This document shows positions 22,857 through 30,794 of a stretch of 64,000 bases of DNA, one piece after another. The position numbers and the translations under genes were made by a program. How positions within the stretch are numbered: position 1 is the stretch's first letter; every line of letters starts with the position of its first letter. The stretch lies in NCBI GenBank assembly GCA_038363005.1, contig JBBQBI010000013.1, forward strand, positions 1 through 64,000, in the 5' to 3' direction. The notes below the pieces were generated by a model. It was not told the DNA's origin, did not search any database, and was given only the letters and a program-made list of their open reading frames with translations. Origin of the DNA: JAKOWB01 sp038363005. GTDB lineage: Bacteria > Pseudomonadota > Alphaproteobacteria > Kiloniellales > JACOMY01.

Positions 22857-25145
22857 ATGACCGTCGCACTCTCCCCGCTGGCCCAGCGCATCTGGGACAT
22901 GAAATACCGGCTGAAGGCGCCGGATGGCAGCGCCGTCGACCAGAGCGTCGAGGACAGCTGGCGGCGCATTGCGCGTGCCCTGGCCGCCGCCGAGCGCGAC
23001 CCGGCCGGCTGGGAGGCGCGCTTCTATGGCGCGCTGGAAGGCTTCAAGTTCCTGCCCGCCGGCCGCATCCAGGCCGGCGCCGGCACGGATCGGCAGGTCA
23101 CGCTGTTCAACTGCTTCGTCATGGGGACCATCCCCGACGACATGGGCGGCATCTTCACCCATCTGCGCGAGGCAGCGCTGACCCTGCAGCAGGGCGGCGG
23201 CATCGGCTACGACTTCTCCACGCTCCGGCCGCGCGGCGCGCTGGTGAAGGGGGTGGGCGCCGACGCCTCCGGCCCGGTCTCCTTCATGGAGGTGTGGGAC
23301 GCCATGTGCCGCACCATCATGTCCGCCGGCTCACGCCGTGGCGCCATGATGGCGACCCTGGCCTGCGACCACCCCGACATCGAGAACTTCATCGAGGCCA
23401 AGCGCACCGCCGGCAAGCTGACCAACTTCAACCTCTCGGTGCTGGTCACCGACGCCTTCCTGGCCGCGGTCGACGCCGACGCCGACTGGCCGCTGCAGTT
23501 CGAGGGCAAGGTGTTTCGCACGGTCCCGGCCGCCGCGCTGTGGGACCGCATCATGCGGGCGACCTACGAGGCCTCGGAGCCCGGCGTCATCTTCATCGAC
23601 CGCATCAACCAGAAGAACAACCTGGCCTACTGCGAGCAGATCGCCGCCACCAATCCCTGCGGTGAACAGCCGCTGCCGCCCTATGGCGCCTGCCTGCTGG
23701 GGTCGATCAACCTGGCGGCGCTGGTGACGCGGCCCTTCGAGGCCGAGGCGGCGCTGGACGAGGCGGCGCTGCAGCGGCTGGCCGGCCTGGCGGTTCGCAT
23801 GCTGGACAACGCCATCACGGTGTCGCGCTTCCCGCTGGAGGCGCAGCGCGCCGAGGCCGAGGCCAAGCGCCGCATCGGCCTGGGCGTCACCGGACTGGCC
23901 GACGCGCTGCTGCTGTGCAACCAGCGCTACGGCAGCCCCGGGGCCATCGCGCTGACCCGCCGCTGGATGGAGCTGCTGCGTGACGCGGCCTATGGCGCCT
24001 CGGTCGCGCTGGCCTCGGAGAAGGGTGCCTTCCCGCTGCTCGAGGCGGACAAGTACCTGGCGGGCGAGACCATTGCCGACCTGCCGGAGGAGCTGCGCGG
24101 CGACATCGCGCGCTATGGCATGCGCAACGCGCTGGTCACCTCCATCGCGCCGACCGGCACCATCTCGCTGCTGGCCGACAACATCTCCAGCGGCCTGGAG
24201 CCGGTCTTCGCCTATCACTACCAGCGCTCGATCCTGGAGCCCGACGGCAGCCGCCATGTCGAGGAGGTCAGCGACCCGGCCTGGCGCCTGTGGCGCCAGC
24301 TGCACGGCGAGGCAGCGACGCTGCCCGACACCTTCGTCACCGCCGAGAGCCTGACGCCGGCGGAGCACCTGGCGATGCAGGCCGCCGTGCAGGACTACGT
24401 CGACGCCTCGGTCTCCAAGACCGTCAACCTGCCAGTGGACTTTCCCTTCGATGCCTTCCGCGACCTCTATCGCCAGGCCCACCGCCTGGGCCTGAAGGGC
24501 TGCACCACCTATCGCCCCAGCGCGCTGCGCGGCGCCGTGCTGCAGACCGCGCCGGCGGCGGTCGAGGCGCCGCGGCCGCTGCCGCAGGAGCCCGGCGAGG
24601 TGGTCTACATGGCCCGCCCGCTGGACCGGCCGGAAACCCTGCCGGGCCATACCTACAAGCTGAAATGGCCGGGCAGCGACCACGCCATCTACATTACCAT
24701 CAACGACATCGAGCAGGCGTCCGGCGAGGGGCCGCCCCGCCGCCGCCCCTTCGAGATCTTCATCAACTCGAAGAACATGGAGCACTACGCCTGGACCGTG
24801 GCGCTGACGCGCATGATCTCGGCGGTGTTCCGGCGCGGCGGCGACGTGGCCTTCGTGGTCGAGGAGCTGAAGGCGGTGTTCGATCCGCGCGGCGGTGCCT
24901 GGATGGAGGGTCGCTACGTGCCCTCGCTGCTGGCCGCCATCGGCGGGGTGATCGAGCGCCACCTGATCGAGATCGGCTTCCTGGCGCGGCCGGCCGGGCT
25001 GGAAGGCAAGCAGGCCGGCGGCCTGCGCGCGGTGGTCGGGCTGGAGGGCGCGCCCGGCCAGTGCCCGCGCTGCGGCGAGGCGGCCTACATCCATGCCGAG
25101 GGCTGCGACCTCTGCACCGCCTGCGGCCACTCGACCTGTGGCTGA
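22857..25145 (+). CDS. nrdJ: Adenosylcobalamin-dependent (class II) ribonucleotide reductase
   Basis: This 762-residue enzyme reduces ribonucleotides using coenzyme B12 and needs no oxygen. The active-site loop NPCGEQPLPPYGACLLGSINL-like block and the phosphate-binding IAPTGTISLLADN are present. An N-terminal Cys lies in LFNCFVMGT. The C-terminus ends in a zinc-ribbon type tail (CPRCGEA... CDLCTACGHSTCG) that carries the redox-shuttle cysteines of this family. It appears to be the only ribonucleotide reductase in the window. A small zinc-ribbon protein overlaps its stop codon. Confidence 0.95.
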   Translation: MTVALSPLAQRIWDMKYRLKAPDGSAVDQSVEDSWRRIARALAAAERDPAGWEARFYGALEGFKFLPAGRIQAGAGTDRQVTLFNCFVMGTIPDDMGGIFTHLREAALTLQQGGGIGYDFSTLRPRGALVKGVGADASGPVSFMEVWDAMCRTIMSAGSRRGAMMATLACDHPDIENFIEAKRTAGKLTNFNLSVLVTDAFLAAVDADADWPLQFEGKVFRTVPAAALWDRIMRATYEASEPGVIFIDRINQKNNLAYCEQIAATNPCGEQPLPPYGACLLGSINLAALVTRPFEAEAALDEAALQRLAGLAVRMLDNAITVSRFPLEAQRAEAEAKRRIGLGVTGLADALLLCNQRYGSPGAIALTRRWMELLRDAAYGASVALASEKGAFPLLEADKYLAGETIADLPEELRGDIARYGMRNALVTSIAPTGTISLLADNISSGLEPVFAYHYQRSILEPDGSRHVEEVSDPAWRLWRQLHGEAATLPDTFVTAESLTPAEHLAMQAAVQDYVDASVSKTVNLPVDFPFDAFRDLYRQAHRLGLKGCTTYRPSALRGAVLQTAPAAVEAPRPLPQEPGEVVYMARPLDRPETLPGHTYKLKWPGSDHAIYITINDIEQASGEGPPRRRPFEIFINSKNMEHYAWTVALTRMISAVFRRGGDVAFVVEELKAVFDPRGGAWMEGRYVPSLLAAIGGVIERHLIEIGFLARPAGLEGKQAGGLRAVVGLEGAPGQCPRCGEAAYIHAEGCDLCTACGHSTCG

Positions 25146-25353
25146 TCGGAAGGAAGACCAGCGGCTCTGCCGCCGCTGCCGCAGCGCGCTCGACGTCGAC
25201 GACGACGTCTGCCGCGCCTGTGGCGAGCGCAACCCGGTGGGCATGCCCTGGTGGGGGCCCTTCGCCGGCGCCCTCATGTTCATCCTGATCGCCTACTTCC
25301 TGGTCGACTTCACCCCGCTGCTCGACATGATGAACCGCTGGCTGAAGTGGTAA
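25138..25353 (+). CDS. Small zinc-ribbon membrane protein
   Basis: This 71-residue protein has two knuckles, LCRRCRS and VCRACGERN, of a treble-clef or zinc-ribbon fold, followed by one transmembrane helix (about residues 38-57). GTG at 25138 overlaps the nrdJ stop by eight bases, so it is translationally coupled to nrdJ. A longer frame into nrdJ exists but has no support. The pairing suggests a link with metal or redox status, but no function is known. Confidence 0.7.
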   Translation: MADRKEDQRLCRRCRSALDVDDDVCRACGERNPVGMPWWGPFAGALMFILIAYFLVDFTPLLDMMNRWLKW

Positions 25354-25463
25354 GGCAGCCGGCCTGGCGCTGAAGCGGCTTGCCGGCGGCAGCGGCCTCG
25401 GGAACTCTGGACGTCCCCGGCCACTTGTTTCCTGGGCCTCGTTATCCCCGCGGACCAGAGCGC

Positions 25464-26468
25464 ATGCCAAACGCCCTCACCTACGTCAGCGATGCCGAGC
25501 CAGGATTGCGCCGCCAGCGGGCGGGGCGCGGTTTTCTTTACCGCGACAGCGGCGGCAGGCTGGTGAAGGACGCCACCACCCTGGCACGGATCCGCGCCCT
25601 GGCGATCCCGCCGGCCTACCAACAGGTCTGGATCTGCGCCGCGGCGAGCGGCCACCTGCAGGCCACCGGCCTGGATGCGCGCGGCCGCAAGCAGTACCGC
25701 TACCACGAGGACTGGAGCGAGGCGCAGGCGGCGGCGAAGTTCGCCCACCTGGCGCACTTCGCCAGCGTGCTGCCGGAGATTCGCGCCCGCGCCGAGGCCG
25801 ACCTGGATGCGCCGCCGCACAGCAAGACCCGCCTGCTGGCCGCCGCCGTGCAGCTGCTCGACCGCACGCTGATCCGCATCGGCAACGAGCGCTATGCCAT
25901 CGAGAACCGCTCCTATGGCCTGACCACGCTGCAGAAGCGCCACGTCGATATCGAGGGCACCGAGGTGGTGCTGGATTTCCGCGCCAAGAGCGGCCAGCAA
26001 CGCCACGTCGCGCTGCGCGACCGGCGCCTCGCCGCCGTGCTGCGCCGCTGCCAGGAGCTGCCGGGCCAGCGGCTGTTCCAGTACTTCGACGCCGAGGGCG
26101 AACGGCAGCCCCTGGACTCGCGCGACGTCAACGAATACCTGCAGGCGATCGGCGGCGAGGAGGTCAGCGCCAAGGACTACCGCACCTGGGCCGGCACGCT
26201 CTACGCCGGCGAGCTGCTGCTGGCGCAGCCGTTGGCGACCTCGCCGACCGCGGCGCGGCGGCTGGTGACGCACTGCATGCGCCGCGTCGCCGGGCTGCTG
26301 GGCAACACCCCGGCAGTCTGCCGCGCCGCCTATGTGCATCCGTCGGTGATCGAGCATTACGAGGCCGGCGAACTGGCCGACCGCTGGCAGAAGCGCGGCC
26401 CGCCGCGCGACGGCCTGACCGATGCCGAGAGCGCGCTGGCGCGCTACCTGGAAGACCTGGACGCCTGA
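25464..26468 (+). CDS. DNA topoisomerase IB
   Basis: This 334-residue type IB enzyme relaxes supercoils through a 3'-phosphotyrosyl intermediate. Recognisable blocks are IPPAYQQVWIC, GRKQYRYHEDW, IGNERYAIENRSYGLTTL, FRAKSG, DYRTWAGT and the C-terminal Tyr in CRAAYVHPSVIEHY. The ATG at 25464 gives the usual bacterial/poxvirus-like N-terminus. It converges with the MgtC/DUF4010 gene with one base between stops. Confidence 0.93.
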   Translation: MPNALTYVSDAEPGLRRQRAGRGFLYRDSGGRLVKDATTLARIRALAIPPAYQQVWICAAASGHLQATGLDARGRKQYRYHEDWSEAQAAAKFAHLAHFASVLPEIRARAEADLDAPPHSKTRLLAAAVQLLDRTLIRIGNERYAIENRSYGLTTLQKRHVDIEGTEVVLDFRAKSGQQRHVALRDRRLAAVLRRCQELPGQRLFQYFDAEGERQPLDSRDVNEYLQAIGGEEVSAKDYRTWAGTLYAGELLLAQPLATSPTAARRLVTHCMRRVAGLLGNTPAVCRAAYVHPSVIEHYEAGELADRWQKRGPPRDGLTDAESALARYLEDLDA

Positions 26469-26469
26469 G

Positions 26470-27750
26470 CTAGCCGGCGACCAGCAGCAGCCCGCCCGCC
26501 GCCAGGGCGACCGAGACGGCGTGCCCGGCCAGCAAGCGCCAGCCCACGGCGCGACCACCCAGGCCGAAGCCAAGCAGGCCCTTGACCAGTGCGTTGACCG
26601 CCACGGCGACCAGGATGCCCCAGACCGCGAGATCTGCGGCGAGGCGCCCTTCGGTCGCCTGCGTGCCATAGGACAGCGCGATGGCATCGACGTCGGTTAG
26701 CCCGGCGACGGCGGCCAGCGCGAAGAGACCACCTTGTCCCAGCCAGCGCGGCAAGGCCTCGGACAGCAGCATGACGACGGCCAGGATGGCGCCCATCTTG
26801 AGCGCCGGCCCCAGCTCGAAGGGGTTGCCCAGCGGTACCGCCTGCGCCGCGCCCTGGTCGCCATGGCCGCGCCACAGCAGCAGCGCCATGCCCAGGCAGC
26901 CGAGGCCGATGCCGGCCAGCGGCCAGGCCAGCAGTGACAACAGCTGGGGCGCCACCACGCTGGTCAGCAGCGCCAGGCGCGGCGCGACGATAGCGCCGGC
27001 CACCAGGGCGGCGCCGGCATAGTGCCCCGGCGAACCGGCGGCGACGCGGGCACGCCTGGACAGCGCGACGGTCACCGCGGTGGAGCTGACCAGGCCGCCG
27101 AGCAGCGCGGTGGCCAGCAGGCCACGCGAGGGCCCGAGCAGCTTGATGGCGAAGTAGCCGGCCGAGGACAGCCCGGCCATCAGCACCACCATCCACCAGA
27201 GGGTGTAGGGATTGAGCGCCTGCCAGGGCCCGAAGCCGCGGTTCGGCAGCAGCGGCAGCAGCACCAGGCTCATCACCAGCAGCTTGAGGACCGCCAGCAG
27301 CTCGGCCCGCTCCAGCCGCGCCACCAGGCCGTGCAGCTCGGTCTTGAAGCCCAGCAGCAGCGCAACCATCACGCCGACGGCGGCGGCCAGCGCGGTGTCG
27401 CCCAGCACGGCCAAGGCGCCCAGGGCATAGACGATGAGTGCGGCGACCAGGGTGGTGATGCTGCGCTCGCCGCCCTTGGCCAGCAGGTCGCGCTGGCCCA
27501 GCGCCAGGAAAGGCACCGGCGCCGCCAGGCCGACCGCCAGCAGCCAGTCGCCAGCCGTCTCAGCCAGCAGCGCGACGAGACCGCCGAACAGGCCGAACAG
27601 CGCGAAGGTGCGGAAGCCGGCAATGCGGCTGCCCTCGGCCTCGCCGCGCTGATGCCAGCCACGTTCCAGCCCGATCATCAGGCCGATGCCCAGCGCCACC
27701 ATCAGGCGCCAGAAGGGGTGCCAGAGCGCGACGTCGGTGGCGGGGTCCAT
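26470..27750 (-). CDS. MgtC/SapB-DUF4010 membrane protein
   Basis: This 426-residue protein has about ten to twelve transmembrane helices. The first 130 residues are MgtC/SapB-like (GLMIGLERGWHQR and GFRTFALFGLFGG). The rest is the DUF4010 domain (SSAGYFAIKLLGPSRGLLATALLGGLVSSTAVT and the LTDVDAIALSYG block). Proposed roles include divalent-cation handling, without proof. It is the last gene of a run that starts with an ECF sigma factor and is 15 bp after chaC. Confidence 0.87.
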   Translation of the reverse strand: MDPATDVALWHPFWRLMVALGIGLMIGLERGWHQRGEAEGSRIAGFRTFALFGLFGGLVALLAETAGDWLLAVGLAAPVPFLALGQRDLLAKGGERSITTLVAALIVYALGALAVLGDTALAAAVGVMVALLLGFKTELHGLVARLERAELLAVLKLLVMSLVLLPLLPNRGFGPWQALNPYTLWWMVVLMAGLSSAGYFAIKLLGPSRGLLATALLGGLVSSTAVTVALSRRARVAAGSPGHYAGAALVAGAIVAPRLALLTSVVAPQLLSLLAWPLAGIGLGCLGMALLLWRGHGDQGAAQAVPLGNPFELGPALKMGAILAVVMLLSEALPRWLGQGGLFALAAVAGLTDVDAIALSYGTQATEGRLAADLAVWGILVAVAVNALVKGLLGFGLGGRAVGWRLLAGHAVSVALAAGGLLLVAG

Positions 27751-27765
27751 CGGGCGACCGCGCCG

Positions 27766-28425
27766 TCAGCCGCCGCGCGCCGCGCGGCAGTTGCTTTCCA
27801 CCAGGCGCAGCAGCTGCTTCAGGCTGCCGGCGCCGACGCCCAGCGCCTCCAGATGCTGCACCGTGTTGGCCAGGTAGTCGCTGCAGGGGCCGCGCTGGCC
27901 GGCGGCGGCGGCGATCATCAGCGCGGTCTGCTGCGGCGTCAGGCGGCCGGTGTACTGGCTGTGGCGACGGTCGACGATGAAGCAGAGCGCGGTCACCTCA
28001 CCGTGGTCGGTGACGACCCGGCGGCGTTCAGGCAGATAAACCCGCGTCATCATCTCGCGCTCGTGCAGGTAATCCAGCGCCGGCGCGACCTCGCCGGCCG
28101 GCACGCGAAACACCAGACCGCGACAGGAGCCGCCGCGATCCAGGCCGAGCACCAGGCCGGGGCGCTCCGGCGTGCCGCGATAGCGGTTGGAGTAGATGCA
28201 GAAGCGGCGGTGGAAGCCATGCAGCGTGCCGACCCGCGTCTCGACATGCGGGAAGCCTGGATGCCACATCAACGAACCGTAGCCGAAGACCCAGAGGTCC
28301 TCGCCCGGCGCCAGGCAGCAGTCCTGCTTCAGGTGCGGCGCCTTGGCGGCGCGCGCCATGTTGGCTTCCAGCTCGGCGCGGCGGCGCGCGGTCTGGTCCT
28401 GCGGTAGGGCGCTATCGCTGGTCAT
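27766..28425 (-). CDS. ChaC-like gamma-glutamylcyclotransferase
   Basis: This 219-residue enzyme degrades glutathione to 5-oxoproline and Cys-Gly. The substrate-binding motif is LWVFGYGSLMWHPGF, close to the N-terminus. Downstream ChaC blocks include RFCIYSNRYRGTPERPGLVLGLD and EREMMTRVYLP. The Glu in HEREMM is at the position expected for the catalytic acid. The gene neighbours a DUF1203 gene and a MgtC-like gene on the same strand. Confidence 0.9.
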   Translation of the reverse strand: MTSDSALPQDQTARRRAELEANMARAAKAPHLKQDCCLAPGEDLWVFGYGSLMWHPGFPHVETRVGTLHGFHRRFCIYSNRYRGTPERPGLVLGLDRGGSCRGLVFRVPAGEVAPALDYLHEREMMTRVYLPERRRVVTDHGEVTALCFIVDRRHSQYTGRLTPQQTALMIAAAAGQRGPCSDYLANTVQHLEALGVGAGSLKQLLRLVESNCRAARGG

Positions 28426-28498
28426 GCGATGGAAGTGGGTGGCCTGTCACGATGGCGCCAGACTAGGCGCTCGCGAAGGCGAAACAAAGGCCGGCTGG

Positions 28499-28966
28499 CT
28501 AGGCGCGCTCCACCCGCGCGGCGAAGCAGCCCCGGCGCGCATAGTGCGCCTGCAGGTAATCGACCCGCGGGTCGGCGAAGAACTGCTCGATCAGGGCCGG
28601 CAGATCGCGACCCTCGGCAAGCTCCGCCTCCAGCATCCAGCCATCGCGGTCAAAGGCGCGCAGGGCCAGCAGACGCCGGGCCAGGGCCGGCGGCACCTGG
28701 TCCACCGCGTCATAGCGCTGCGTCGCCGCCTCGCGCACGAAGATGGCGTGGCGGGCGCGATAGGGCGTGGCGACCGGCAGGTGCTCGTAGTTCAGCAGCA
28801 GCACCGGCTCGCCCACCGCGGCGTCGGTCAGGCTGACGCGGCAGGGGAAGCCGGGTTCCTCGTCGGCGCGGTAGCGACGGATGCTCCGCGTCGCCAGCGC
28901 GGCGTCGTCCAGGCGGGCCAGGGGGGCGAAGGGCACGGGGTCGAGACCGAGTATGCGAAAGGACAT
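28499..28966 (-). CDS. DUF1203 protein
   Basis: This 155-residue protein begins MSFRILGLDPVPFAPLARL. It contains the family blocks GFPCRVSLTDAAVGEPVLLLNYEHLP and ARHAIFVRE. The start at 28966 is chosen because the family begins with this SFRI sequence. The function of DUF1203 is not known. It sits 73 bp after the periplasmic sensor gene, in the same direction. Confidence 0.85.
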   Translation of the reverse strand: MSFRILGLDPVPFAPLARLDDAALATRSIRRYRADEEPGFPCRVSLTDAAVGEPVLLLNYEHLPVATPYRARHAIFVREAATQRYDAVDQVPPALARRLLALRAFDRDGWMLEAELAEGRDLPALIEQFFADPRVDYLQAHYARRGCFAARVERA

Positions 28967-29039
28967 GGCCAGACTGTCTCCTGATGACTGCGGGAGACAG
29001 TGGCGCGCCGCCGGCGCGGTCGCTATCCGGGCCTTGCGA

Positions 29040-29507
29040 TCAGCGCGACGCCGGCTGGAACAGGTTACGCAGGAAGTCGCGGTCCTCGCCGACATGGGCG
29101 ATGAAGGCCTGGCGCTGCTTGTCGTCCAGCGTCCAGACGAAGTCGTGCAATCGCCCGGTCATCCAGATGAAGAAATCGCGCATCGGCTGGCTGCGCTCGA
29201 TCGAGGCCCAGCGGACGGTCTCGGGGTCGTAGACCGCCTCGCTCAGTGCCGCCACCGTGGTATCGGTCCAGCGGCCGGAGGTCGCCTCTACCTGCGCCCG
29301 CTTGGCCAGGATCTCGTCGCGCAGCGCCGCCAGGGCGTCATGCTGCGGCGGCGCCAGCTTCAGCTCCTCGGAGACATGCTGGATGAACTCCGGACCGGGG
29401 CGCGGGCCAAACAGCTTGTGATGCCCGACCCAGAGCACCCCGGCGATCACTGAGACGTTGAGGGCGAGCGAGACGAAAAACAGGATCCAGGGCAGACGGG
29501 CGCGCAT
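29040..29507 (-). CDS. Periplasmic heavy-metal sensor (CnrX/ZraP-like)
   Basis: This 155-residue protein has one N-terminal transmembrane helix (about residues 7-29) and a helical periplasmic domain. The domain resembles the heavy-metal resistance (PF13801) family of CnrX, ZraP and CpxP. Candidate metal ligands such as His (HH at 29-30, and several Met/His) are visible, but no canonical motif confirms metal binding. It lies 14 bp after an anti-sigma gene, and the preceding gene is an ECF sigma factor. That order matches the cnrYXH arrangement in Cupriavidus. Confidence 0.75.
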   Translation of the reverse strand: MRARLPWILFFVSLALNVSVIAGVLWVGHHKLFGPRPGPEFIQHVSEELKLAPPQHDALAALRDEILAKRAQVEATSGRWTDTTVAALSEAVYDPETVRWASIERSQPMRDFFIWMTGRLHDFVWTLDDKQRQAFIAHVGEDRDFLRNLFQPASR

Positions 29508-29521
29508 CGCGGCCGGCCGCC

Positions 29522-30031
29522 CTAGTAGCCGACGTTGGCCGCCTGGGCCAACGTATCGGTCTCGGGGAAGTAGGTCTCCTCGGCTACGGCATAGCCGAAG
29601 CGGCCGATCTCGAAGCCGGCGACCGAGACCACCAGGATGGCGGCCAGCGAGGCGGCCAGCAGCATGGGCTTGAGGCGGAAGCCGCCACTGCGGTCGCGCC
29701 CGCCGAACAGCCGGCCAAGCAGGCCGAAGTGGTTCTCCGCGGCCTCCGGCACCAGGCGACTGGCACGGGCCAGCAGGCCCGGCGGCAGCGCCTGGGTGGC
29801 ACCCAGGGCGGCATCGGCCTGCAGGAACTGCTCCAGCGCCAGCGGGTCGGCGGCCAGCAGGCCCTCGACCCGGTCATTGGCGGCAGCGTCCAACCGGCCG
29901 TCCAGATAGGCGGCCAGGGTCAGGTCATCGAGCCGCGCGGCCGGGGCCGGCGCGGCAAATGCGGTCACGGCTTGGCGCCACAGGGGGGCGCCATCCGGCG
30001 GATCGGGGTCGAACTGGTCGGTGCGGGTCAT
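29522..30031 (-). CDS. Anti-sigma factor-like single-span membrane protein
   Basis: This 169-residue protein has a cytosolic N-terminal half (to about residue 115), one transmembrane helix (about 122-145) and a short periplasmic tail. Its N-terminal region LTLAAYLDGRLDAAANDRVEGLLAADP resembles the helical anti-sigma binding domain of ZAS/FecR-type proteins. The zinc-binding His/Cys residues of that domain are absent. It is encoded 37 bp after an ECF sigma gene, its presumed partner. Confidence 0.75.
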   Translation of the reverse strand: MTRTDQFDPDPPDGAPLWRQAVTAFAAPAPAARLDDLTLAAYLDGRLDAAANDRVEGLLAADPLALEQFLQADAALGATQALPPGLLARASRLVPEAAENHFGLLGRLFGGRDRSGGFRLKPMLLAASLAAILVVSVAGFEIGRFGYAVAEETYFPETDTLAQAANVGY

Positions 30032-30068
30032 GGCTTCTTACCTCCCCCTAGTATACGACGCCCTGGCA

Positions 30069-30683
30069 TCACGTATCCCCCGTGTCCCCGACATCCGACG
30101 CAGAGCTGCCATCGGGTCTGAAATGGCCTCTCAGGCGGGTCAGCGCCTTGTGGTGCATGGAGCGCACGGTCTGCGGGTCGACGTTCAGCAGGCGGGCCAC
30201 GTCAGCGACCTCAAGATCCTTGTCGTACAGCAGCTTGAGCACCAGCGCCTGGCGCGGCGACAGCAGCCCTTCGGGGATCTTCAGCCAGGCCGGCTCCTTG
30301 CCGGGCACCGAAAGCTGCGCCTCTGGCACGTCGTCGATCGCCGTGTTGGGCTTGTTGCCGCGCCGCAGGTGGTCAATGGCGGCCGAGGTGGCGATGACCG
30401 TCAGCCAGGTGGTGAAGCGCGCCCGGCCGGGATCGAAGGTGCGCAGCAGGCGATAGTCGTTGTTACAGATGCGCACGAAGACGTCCTGCGCCACGTCCTC
30501 CGCCTCGGCGGCGCGACCGGCGGGCACCAGGCGTTTCTGGATGGCGCCATAGATCACCGGCGCATAGCGCTTCAGGAAGCCCTGCCAGGCCCCGCGCTCG
30601 CCGTCGATCAGGCTGCGGATTTCGTCCTGCTCGGCCAAGGGAGAGGTTCGGGTCCTCGAGGAAAGACGGTGGTGCTGCGCCAT
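30069..30683 (-). CDS. ECF-family RNA polymerase sigma factor
   Basis: This 204-residue sigma-70 group 4 factor has region 2 at about residues 30-100 (AEDVAQDVFVRI, RARFTTWLTVIATSAAIDHLRR). Region 4 is at about 140-190 (LSPRQALVLKLLYDKDLEVADVARLLNVDPQTVRSMHHKALTRLR). The start at 30683 has no close competitor. It is divergent from a DinG-like helicase (111 bp between starts) and precedes its anti-sigma and sensor genes. Confidence 0.9.
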   Translation of the reverse strand: MAQHHRLSSRTRTSPLAEQDEIRSLIDGERGAWQGFLKRYAPVIYGAIQKRLVPAGRAAEAEDVAQDVFVRICNNDYRLLRTFDPGRARFTTWLTVIATSAAIDHLRRGNKPNTAIDDVPEAQLSVPGKEPAWLKIPEGLLSPRQALVLKLLYDKDLEVADVARLLNVDPQTVRSMHHKALTRLRGHFRPDGSSASDVGDTGDT

Positions 30684-30794
30684 ACCTACAGGGGGACGGC
30701 CCGAACGGGAAGAGTCTGCGGCTCCATGCTTGACCGCCCGCGGCTTCCCACCCACCCTGCGGCCGATGCGCAGTCCCGCTTTGTTCCCCCCGCG

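Noticed and set aside
27022..28407. A plus-strand open frame of 461 codons over the MgtC-like and ChaC genes
   Set aside because: His/Gln/Arg-rich nonsense with no domain, opposite two clear genes.
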